From positions 9,486,001-9,550,000 of the forward strand of contig JANTQA010000033.1 in the NCBI GenBank assembly GCA_027625915.1: a DNA stretch of 64,000 nucleotides, written 5' to 3'. How positions within the stretch are numbered: the first letter of the stretch is position 1; each line of letters starts with the position of its first letter. The DNA comes from Anaeramoeba flamelloides (Eukaryota; Metamonada; Anaeramoebidae). Positions 48,229-59,200 of this stretch are shown in pieces. A program made the translations under genes and the position numbers. The notes beneath the pieces are model-generated. The model was not told the origin of the DNA and ran no database searches. It worked only from the letters and a program-made list of their open reading frames with translations.

Positions 48229-48294
48229 CAATCAGAAAAGCAAATCACAAAACACACTCACAGAGAGCTATTTGACAACAATCAGAAAAGCAAA
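48229..48294 (+). promoter_or_regulatory. Repeated CAATCAGAAAAGCAAA motif
   Basis: The 16-mer CAATCAGAAAAGCAAA occurs at 48229-48244 and again at 48279-48294, exactly 50 bp apart, in a C/A-rich, T-poor stretch (about 48215-48350) that stands out from its surroundings. It contains CCAAT-type cores. It could be a promoter element between the divergent genes at 46018 (-) and 50234 (+), or part of an untranslated first exon of the latter. The assignment is inference. Confidence 0.3.
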
Positions 48295-48350
48295 CAAACT
48301 TGATAAAACCAAATTCTAAAACTCCTCCCAAAAAATTCAAAAAAATATAA

Positions 48351-49827
48351 CAAAATTTTTGCTTTATTTTAGGTTTTGAAAAACTTTCTATGAATAAAGA
48401 TGAATAAACATTTTTATTTGTTTAAAAGTTCTGAGAAACTTTTGTTAAACTCCTATCAAATATTCATTTATTAAATCTCATATAACACAATGAGCCTTAT
48501 TGGCTAAGATTTGAATTAAAAAATTAATTTTTATAAATAATAACAAAATAAAAAATTTATCATTTATAAATCAATACTTTCCAACATAATATGAAAAATA
48601 TTTTTTTTTCATTTTCAAGAATTAACTCAATTGTTTCAAAAAATTATGGTTAACTATTTTTCTTTTTATATTGGAAACATGCCAATTTTGAATTTCAAAA
48701 AAGAGACTCAAATTAATAAATTGTTGAGATGAAGTTAAAGAATCCCTTAAATAAAAGTTGATACACAAATTACCTAAAAAAATTTTTTCTGTAGATCTTG
48801 ACAAGATTTCCTTTTATTTTTAAAAAATAGTACCCCCTTAAGATATTTTTTTTATGAAAATCATCTTTAATCTGGAGTTAATCGCTACTCTAATGGTTTG
48901 AGAGAATTTATTATTATATGATTCCTAATTCGAAAAAAAAAATCAAAATTTTCATTTTTACCCGCCAACAAAATTTAATTTTTTATCTGAATAATTTACA
49001 ATATCTTGGATTATTAAATTTACAAATTGTAAGAATTTAAATGAATCATATAATAAAGCCCTGCCATTTTTCATTACAAATTATAATTTATGGTTTACTT
49101 ATCAAAATGGAAAAATAAAAATTATTTAAAATTGGAGTTAGTAAACCAACACTCAGAAATCTACAAAATATTATTATAATTCTTCTAAAAAATTTTTCAA
49201 ATGGAAACTTATTTGGTAATTCTTTTTTAATTTTAAAATGCTATTTAAATAGAAAAATTTTCCAAATATTTTTTTATTTTTTTTCACTGATCATTTAAGA
49301 TATATTAAATTAAAATTATTCAAATTCGAAAATATCTATTGTAAAAATCTTAAAGTCAATTTACCAAGAATGAAAAGATAATCATAATATTAAAAAATTA
49401 AAATTTTCAAACTTACTAATATTTTCAATTATATCTTCACAATCTTGAGATTTAAAACATGCTTAAATTTTGGTTTGATTTAATATTCCAAATTCTATTT
49501 TAATTCTAATATTCCAATCTAATTTTGGACTTGATTTTTATTCTAAAATGAAGAACAAAATTAAGTAAAAAAATATTAGAAAACGAGAACTTACTGCCAA
49601 AACACATTTAAAATGGATTTGGGCCTTTTTTATCCATTTGACAATTTTTGGAGAACTGCTTTGCATTATTCTTTTTCTGGATTTTTTTTATTTCACTTTT
49701 TATTAACACTTCCTTATAGAATGTCATTTGAAAGAAAACTAATTAAAAAACAAACACTATTTTGTTATGGCAAGCTTATTGGTTTAATAAAGATATTAGT
49801 TTGGTCCTCTTCCAAATTTTTTAAATA
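48351..49827. other. Intergenic, no gene seen
   Basis: AT-rich sequence between the divergent genes. Frames at 48622-48804 and 49613-49870 lack protein-like patterns, and the latter runs into element B3. Confidence 0.35.
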
Positions 49828-50023
49828 CAGTCAATTCCACCTTAAAGACCAAAAAGTGAACCGAATTTAAGGCACACAAAAAAACTCAAATCAAGGCTCA
49901 TTATTCAAATTCGAGTAAAACAATTTGTATTTTAAACAATTCCATAAAATTGTGCTCTAATTTGAGATTTTTCTGTGACTTAAATTTTGTTGAAAGTTTG
50001 AGTCTTAAAAGTGAAACAAAGTG
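49828..50023. mobile_element. Family B foldback MITE, copy B3
   Basis: A 196-bp palindrome starting CAGTCAATTCCACCTTAAAG, with the inverse at the right end (GTTTGAGTCTTAAAAGTG). It is flanked by TA at 49826-49827 and 50024-50025. It lies just 210 bp upstream of the kinase gene start codon, so it may sit in its promoter. Confidence 0.75.
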
Positions 50024-50233
50024 TATACAAAAGGCTAAACATTTCAAAAAAAACTTGTAAACAATTAGGAGTCAAGGGTACCACACCCTTAAATCAAAAA
50101 ACAAATACAATTACATTCCTCAATATACACCAATTTTATAACTTTTATTTTGGTAACCAAAATTAAAAAATATCAAAATTTGAAAACATTTTTTTAACTT
50201 TTTGATTCCTTTAACAAGATAGATAAATAACAA

Positions 50234-53200
50234 ATGTATCAAGATGAAAAAAAATTAAAAAACAAGACAAACAACCTAAGTACTGATTTAGATTTAACTT
50301 ATTCCTTTGAAAGGCTATATTCTGATCCAAACCAAGTCTCTGTCCTTTCTCTTGATGACAAAAAGTTAAAAAAAATCCCAATGTCCGTGTTTTCATTGGT
50401 TGAATTGGAAATTCTTTCTTTAGAAGGGAACAAATTGAGCAAGCTTCCTTTCCAACTTTACAACCTCAAGAAACTGAATATCTTGGACACTTCAAATAAT
50501 GAGCTTGACTCGATACCCAAAGGAATCGGCAACTTAACCGAATTAAATGAGCTTTATCTTCAAAAAAACAAGCTGGAATCGTTGCCATCTGATTTATTTT
50601 CTCTCCCAAACCTTCGCTATTTATGTTGCTTTCAAAATAAGCTTAAACAAATCCCAAATTCAATTTGTGGGCTGGTTAATCTCCGATCACTTTCCCTAAG
50701 TGGCAATTCCTTATCCATAATACCTGGCAACATTTCAGAGCTAACGTCACTGACAAAGCTGTATCTTCGTAATAACAAGTTTACCACATTCCCGATCGTG
50801 ATAACTGCCCTAAGTAATTTGACAGTGCTTTGCCTGTCTGTTAACAAGATTGAAGTCATACCAAGAAGAATTGAGAAAATGAAATCATTGAAAAAGTTGT
50901 TCCTTAGCAAAAATATTATTAAAAACATTCCAAACGCAATTAGTAAGCTTGAAAACTTACAAGTAAGATTCTTTTTATTAATCTAGTTATTTCTTCTTTT
51001 TTAATTCCTTTTTGTTTTTCTTTTTGTTTTTCTTTTTGTTAATCTGATTGTTTTTCTTTTTGTTTTTCTTAATTTTTTTTTTGTTTTTGAAAACTTTTTT
51101 ACAAAAAAAGAATTATTCAGATTTTTCAATCAAATTAATTCCACTTTAGAAAGAATAACCTTATACACACCCTTTTTTATTTTATTTGAGATAACTAAAT
51201 TATTCTGATGGAAAAAATATTTCCCATTCAAAATCTCAATTTTTTTTTTTGTCAATAGAATTATTTGTTTTTTATTTTCAAATATTTCACACAAGATCCT
51301 GTTCTTTTTAAATTGTTTGAGACAAATTTTGATCTTTACAGATCTTAAATACAAACAGGAATATGATTTTAGAAGGGATACAATTGTTTATCTTTCCAAT
51401 ACAAGAAAAATACGAATATTTGATTCTCCAACTTTGATTTTGAAAATTATAAGTTCCTTGAATACTTTTCAAAACGGTTAACAGAAATTCTTTCATTTTC
51501 TCTGCTGACAGTTACACATACCGATAAATTCAAAAAATGGTTTCAAATAATTTTTAGCTCAATTTGGTTTTTTTAACTCTCTTTTGAATAAAGAATTTTA
51601 TTGGTTTAAGGGCTATCTTTATTTTTGTTTGGTGGGAACTGAAACACGAAGCTGTAAATTTAAAAAATGGTTTCAAAGAATGTATGTTAAAGGAAAGACA
51701 AAATATTGAAAATTTCCGATTCTTTAGGATTTTAATGAAAAATTACAAAATCATTTATTGATCCAAAAACTTTTCAAAATTCTCGAATAAAGCAAGATAA
51801 ATTTAAAAAGCAATTTTTTTACCTCTTGCCTCACATACCTTTTACACTTTATATTCAAATATATTTATACCATCTCCTCAACTCTAGAATAATTCAAAAT
51901 GAAGAGTAAGTGGAGTAAGAGAATTTTAAAACTTTTCAATGTAAATTTTAAATTTTGATTGAGAAAATGTTTGCCAAAATGACAAATTTTCGAAAAAAAA
52001 AACTTAAATTTATAACAATATTTCTTTACCTAACACCCTTTTAAGCAACAAAATTTGTTGTTAGTAATAAAAGTAATAATCACTGACTATAAAATACAGA
52101 TCGCCCTTAAGTGCAAAGGAAAATATATAAAAAAGTTGATTTTCGAAAGGTTCTTTGATATAAAATGTTTTGAAAATCTGGCCATCAAGATTTATAAAAG
52201 TGAAGATTGATCCAAAATTTTTTTTATATTTTTTTGATTTTATCAGTAGTAATAATAAAGCTCTTTTTTTTTTGACCCAGAATAATAACCAAAAAAATGC
52301 GTAATAAAATTATTTGCTTTTTTTTTATCATTGTTTTATCTGAACCAAATATGTGATCAAAACCATTTTCCAGCCAAAGTGGCCCAGATGCAATGAGTAA
52401 TTTATACCTGTTTATAGTGTTCGAATCGATATTAGAAGAAAGAATATTAATTTTTCAAAATTGAAATTATTTTTTCGTATTTTTTTGCACATTTTGCTTG
52501 TTTTTTTTTCGATTTTTCATTGATACAGAATTGTTTTGCAATTTTTTTTTAATTGCAAGATCAATACCCACTCAGTAAAAAGGTGTTATTCTAAAGTTAT
52601 TGAAACAGTGAAAATGAATGTAGAAAAATCATATTGATTTCTATTGATATTTTCTTTGATCTTCAATTGAAGATCAAAATGAACATTATTTTTTTTTCCT
52701 CAAATGTTCACTTAATAATTTAGGTTTTTTCAATTTTTAAGAAAATATTTTGATTGAATAAATTTACTTCATACGGATATCAACTCTTCTCTAATTTACT
52801 TTATTCGACTTTTTTTCTTCTTTATTCTTTAAAGGTCAATTCTAAAAATTTAATTGATATTTGAAAAAAATGTTGTGCCTCTTTATAGAAACAAAGCTAA
52901 TTTATACTTTTGAACCCATTTTTTGAATAATTGAAAATTTCCAATCCATAATATAATTAAGATGATAATCACTTCAAATAACCTTAATCTAAACCCAATT
53001 GGGAATTGAGAATTTTTGAAAATATATTTATATCTGTCAAAAGTTTTTTGAGCATTTCTTTCATTTTCAGTTATATGGTTTTTTTTCAAGATAAATACCC
53101 AAATATTTAACTTTACTAAGATCTTTTTGTATAATTGTTTTTTTCTTTTCAAATTAGTGGTAATTCTGAATTCTTTAATTCTTTGATATAACACAAATAT

Positions 53201-56200
53201 TCTGAGTTTTATAACATCAATAATTACTTTCATAATTAAAATAAGATCGTCAACTAACATTTAAGTCTGCGCACTTAGAAACTCGTTTTTTTTTTAATTA
53301 GAAAATGCGTTCTATAACCAAATTAGAGAGATCGATAATTGATCTCCATTGATAAACACCCCCCCCCCCCATCACCTGAGTAATATTTTAGGATGGGGTT
53401 TTTAATAATTTTTTTTAATAACTTTATTAACAGCAAGTCAAATAAGTTCATGACTAACTGATTGAAAACACTTTGCCATATCTACACTTACACAAAAAAT
53501 ATACTCTTTTTGCTTTTTTTTACTTAATTTATTAAATTTATCCAAAAAATTCAGAACTGCAATCATTGTTTCATTTTTTGCACCTAATATCAAAGTTTTT
53601 TTTTATCTATATGATCCCAATTAGATTCAATTAATTGATAAATTAATTATAGAAAGAACCCAGAAAGGGTTTGATTTATTGGGATTGGTCTAAAGTTAAG
53701 GGCATTACACTCTTTCTCCCTTTTTATGAATAAATAAAAGATTTTCTTTTTTTGATAAAATATAATTTTTTTCAAGTTATGTTAAAAATCCAATTAATAA
53801 AGAATATTTTTAATTGATTCAATAAATCTTTCGATTTGCCCGATCAAATGTATTTTTTTCTTGTTAATCTGTGACCTTTTATTACATTCTGTCCAATTTT
53901 TTTATATCATTATATTTTGTTAAAGTTTTGAATTAATATATTTTAATAATTTTTTTATTTTTTCATTATTTAAGAAAGTTTCTGGTTTGAAGTTATAATC
54001 AAACAAGTCCTACTTTTGATAAAGATTTTTATGATCAAATATATGGAATTTAATGTCATATGGTATTTTTTTTTTTTGTTATTAAATCTATATAAGAGAA
54101 ATATTCTTTTTCCATTATTGAATTGTTCAGAATTATTTTGCAATTTGAAGAAGGAATTCTGAGAATTTATTCCCAAAAATCAATATTATAATGTTTGGAT
54201 TCTTGGTTGATTTATTTGACATGTTTATTCCATTTTTTTTAAAGTTTTCCCTTTTAATCTGCTTTATTAAATAATTTATACTAATAAAATTTTGAATTAA
54301 AATAAAATTTCGATTTCTTCATTCGAATTATTTACACTCATTCTTTTATCATATAAAAATTTTGATTTAAAAATCTTAAAAGTTCTCTCATTGACTTTAT
54401 TTTAATTATTATTAGTCCAATTTACGAACGATAATTGAAAATTATTTGTATCTTTGGTTGAGCAAGTCGGTTTAAATTCTAAATATTGATTGGCAGTAAT
54501 TATATTATTTAACCATATTATGATCAGAGAATACACACTTGATTATTGAGCAGGTTTTATAATTCAGTTCTCGATTTTAAAATATTTGTCACAAAATGAT
54601 TAATATTGTTTTTTTTTCTTTAATTGTTCCAAATTGGAATTCTTTTGAAGTTAGAATTTTCCAAAAATAAGTCAAGTTTATCATTATTGAAGTTAACCCC
54701 CCCTAATACTAATGTATCACCATTTTTAAATATTACATATATATTAAACTCTGATAAAAAAATTTCAGCTGATTTAGGATTATCAGTAATTATATAATCC
54801 CGATAATATAAATTTATTTTTTTAGATCACCAATAGTGCATCCAATGAAATCTTGGTTTGCAATCTGAATTTCTTCAATAAATTCTCTTAAAAATTTCTT
54901 CTAAATAAACTCTTTTTCAAATAAAAGGGCACAAAAAATTTCAAGAATTATTCATAATTGAATCAAATTAATTGTATTATTATTATAAAATCTAAGAAAC
55001 GCTTTAAAACCTAAAAAAACACACAATTGAATCTCTAAAACTCATTAAAACAAAACAATAAAAATTAAAATTCAATATTTTAAAAATTGGTGTGCCCTTT
55101 TATTTGAAATGAGAAATCTCGTTTTGTTAATTGTAATGAAAAAAAAATATAAAATCAATAAAAACCTTTGAACAAGGCGAATTGAGAAAAAGTTCTCTGA
55201 ATTTTATTGATAATTCTTTACACGTCAAACTTTTGTTCTTTAAAGTCTCATTTTCAAGATAAAGCCACAATTCATCTGGTATTTTGTTGGAATATTTTTT
55301 CTTTATTTCTCTTTTCTTTGTTACCTGCATCAATCCAATAATGGTCTTTCTTAATTCCTGTATCTAGCTCATTCAAAATCAAACTTAAACAGTTTCCATT
55401 TATACACTGGTAGATTATTTCCAAATTTGTTTCTTCTTATCTTGTTTTTTTTTCATTTTCCAACAGTTCAATATCCAAAAATAAAAAAGCAAAAAATGAA
55501 AAAATGAATAATTAAAATGAAAATCAGCAATAAGTAATTATCCTATTAACAATCAAATTCAATGGTATTGATGATTTGAGAGGTGTGCACTTTTGTTTGA
55601 AAAATAGTTTAATTTTGATCCCACACATTAAATTGGGGTTTTTATATGCTTTTTCGTCCCACATAATAGTTCTTAAAATAAGGCTTATTAATTAATTTTT
55701 TTTTCCTGTATTTGTAATATCATAATTATTTTTTATTGGATAAATTTCCAAATTTTCTATTATATCCCAGAAGCCAAGACTAAATACCTTTAGTGAAACA
55801 ATTTTTAATTTTGTTTTTATCATTTTTTTTTGATTTTCTCTTGACATAATTTTTTCTTTTTTTCATTTTGATTCCAATAAAAGATAGGAATATAATTTGG
55901 GATTTGATCTATTATTTCTAATAATTTATTTTTTCTGAAAAATCCCAAAATTGAAAAAAAAAAAATATTCTTTTATATTCAAGAACAACTAATTATTAAA
56001 ATACTATTAATAATTCACTTTTAAATTATAAATAATATAAAAGTCCTGATATTTTAAAAAAAACAAAATCAAAAATCAAAAAAAAAATTGAATCACAACT
56101 TTTGAAATGAGCAGTATGAATTTTTTATTACAGAAATTCCACTGAAAAAAGGTTAACAAGAAGATTTTTTGTCAAATTATTAAATTTATTTTAAAATAAA

Positions 56201-59200
56201 TTATATAGTCATCAATTTTTTTTAATGTTTATTTGGATTTTAGAAGATATTTTTTTTTTTTCATACTTGAATTTATGCAAAAAAAAAAAAAGGATCAAAA
56301 AAAAACAAAAAGTAAAAAGAAAAAGAAAATAATGCTCAAAAATTTAAAAGAAAAAGAAACAATAAAAAGTAAAAAAAAAAAAAAGGCAAAGAAAAAAGAA
56401 AATAAAAAACGAAAATTTGACTAAATTAGGAAAAATAAAAAAAAGAAATAGTAAAAAAAACTAAAAATTGATCCAAAAAATTGAAAAAAGTTTTTGATAA
56501 GAATATGAGATAAAACCACAAAATCACTTCCAATTATATTTTAAAGCGAGTCAACATTTTTGAAAAATAGTATAGTTTATATTCAAATATAAAGAGCTGA
56601 CCGTTCAAAAATGGTTCAATGTTCATTATTTAAATCAAAGAACTTATATTCAATATTTTTTTCATCTTTTCCCTCTTATTTTTAAAATATTACAATAATA
56701 ATTATCCTTTATTTATTTATTTTAGGAATTAGGATTAAATTCTAATAAAATTTCAAGATTGCCACATACTATTTGCCAGATCCAATCTCTCAAGTTTTTA
56801 GATCTTTCTGATAATAAGATTGTTCGACTTCCAAATTCAATTGGAAAATTAATTAATTTAGTCGAATTTTTTATTGCAAGAAATAATTTAGAAGTTATAC
56901 CAGAAGAAATATCAAATCTTAAATCATTAACCGTAAATATTTATTATTATTATTTTTTTTTATCAACTATTTATGTTAAGCAATCTTGAACATTTTAATA
57001 TATTTATATGCACTTAACTTTCTCAAATAATAATAAAAAAAACAAACCTTTTATTGTTTTTATAAAAACTTTTTTCAACAAAATATTTTGTCAAATATTA
57101 ATTATAATAAAACAAAACCAGAATTTAAATTTATCAGGAAATTTATTAACTAAAATTCCTAACAAATTTGGGATACTTAACCAATTAACTATTTTAAATG
57201 TTAATAATAATCCCAATTTAATGATCCCTTCAAAATTATTAAAAATTGGCACAAAAGGAATCCTTTCACATCTTAAAACATTAATTCCTGCAGAAACTTC
57301 AGAATCAAAATGTTTAACGTTCGGGGAAGGCCTATGGGGAGGAGTTAGTGGAATGAAATCATTATTTACAATACATGCACGAGACGCAAACGGAACTGCA
57401 CGTACATCAGGTAATAATTAATTATATATTTTCTTCTTATTTTCAAATTTTCACTCATTTCTTCATCCACAAAAATTTTTTTAGAAAAAAGAATAAAAAA
57501 AAAATTACTTTACTTGTTTGTAATAAAATTATGAATTCTTTTTTAATTTTAAATTTAATTTTTAAAACTCTTAAAACTAATTATTTAATAACCAATATAA
57601 ATGACAAAGTTATTAATATTTATCAGAATCATCTTTTGAAATTTTCATCTTTTGATTTTATCAAGATCTTATCAGTAAATTATAAAAAATCTCATACTTT
57701 TTTTTAATATAAAGAAAATTATGCTTCTTCATTAAAATTTCTAAAAAAAAGTTTAGAAGATTAGAAAATTGCCTTCAAGTGCCTAGTTTTTTTTTAATTT
57801 AAGAAATAAAAAGAAACCTAATGTCAGTTTTCTTGAGGTTTTCTGTTTTATTTGTTAAGTGTTACGGTTTTTTTGAGTTTTCTATTTTATTTGGAAAATC
57901 TATTGATTTTCCAAATAAATAGAAAACTCAAAAAAACCTAACGAAAATCTATTGATTTTTCAAATAGATAGAAAACTCAAGAAAACCTAACGACGTTGTT
58001 TTTTTTTAATTTAAGAAATAAAAAGAACATTTCAGAAATTTTCTTTTAATTTCTCAAATTAAAAAAAACCTAATGGTGGCTTTCTTGAGTTTTCTGTTTA
58101 TTCTGAAAATCTATTGATATTCAGAATAAACATAATAACCTCAGAAAACCTAACGGCACATTTCCAGAATTCAAAAGAATAGAGTAAAATTAAAGATTTT
58201 ACTCTTTTCCTTTAATTTCTGGAAAAGCTAAGGAATTTTTTTTTAATTTTAAAAATAAAAAAAAATCCACACTTTTTTGAAAATAGTTAATATATATATC
58301 TATATAGACTCGATTGTACTTTATTATTATTATTCATTTTTAATAAAATCCCATTACCTTAAAATACATTATATCCAATACAAAAAAAAATGTAAGAAAA
58401 ATTCAAATTCTCCAACTGTTTTGTTCAACTTTAAATGGTTGATATTTATTCCTCATATTTTTAAATTTCAACCACATCTAAAAAAGAAAAACACCAAAAA
58501 CATATCTAATATCAAATAATTCAATATTTTTTATACTAAGTTTAATTACTGGAATTAAATATCTATCGTTATTTGAATGAATTTGAGAAAATAAGTAATA
58601 TATTTTTTTTGATAGGGTGATATTTATAGCACCTAAAAAGAAAAATATCTTTCTCATTGTCAAAACAATGAGTCAAATTACGTAGAGTTCTTTTTTGTTT
58701 GAAGTGGTCAGGATCTTTAAGGTAAAAAATGAAAAAAAAATAATCAATATAAATACCCTAGAAAATTTGTTATTTTTTGTTATTTTTTTTAGCAAAGCTT
58801 TCAAAAAAATAACTTGATTATTTTCACTAAAAATTTTTAAAAAACAAATATTTTTTTATGAACTTTTTATTGATTCACAAACCTATTTTTTTAAAGATTT
58901 AATTAAAAAAAAAAAAAAAATTAATTATTTATTTATTGATGGAAGAAGTGTAAATTACCTCTAAATGTCCTTTTACTTAAATTTCCTCAAAGGTAATTTA
59001 AGCTTAAAATCATAAATTTCACGATTGTTCAAGGGAAAAATATACCCAATTTTTTTTAATGTTTAAAAAGCAAAAGCAAAAAATTGAAAATTGGAAAATA
59101 AGAAAAAAGAAAAAAATTGAAATTTAATAAGGGTTTATCAGAATAAATTGGTAAAAAATCAAAAAAAAAAAAAAAGCTATCTTTAATTAAGGATTTACAA

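Larger units (their letters stand above)
50963..56725 (+). other. Kinase gene intron 1 (5763 bases)
   Basis: GTAAGA donor, TTTTAG acceptor, splitting LRR 10 after its second residue. Contents: a pyrimidine-rich CTTTTTGTTTTT tandem at 50995-51085, a possible frameshifted coding relic on the minus strand at 51496-51130, element D4, a decayed LINE and the H composite. The last 1.1 kb is AT-rich filler with a Lys-coding A-run tract near 56275-56420 that is not a gene. Confidence 0.85.

Noticed and set aside
51130-51496. Two overlapping minus-strand frames that together resemble a beta-rich coding relic
   Set aside because: A frame shift is needed, no family is recognised, and it lies antisense in the kinase intron; not supportable as a gene.
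53350-53375. C run near 53358 considered as a telomere-like or G-quadruplex feature
   Set aside because: It sits within the LINE remnant between reverse-transcriptase motifs and is a single homopolymer without repeat structure.
56233-56424. 63-codon Lys-rich frame just before kinase exon 2
   Set aside because: A-run artefact inside intron 1, with no connection in frame to exon 2.
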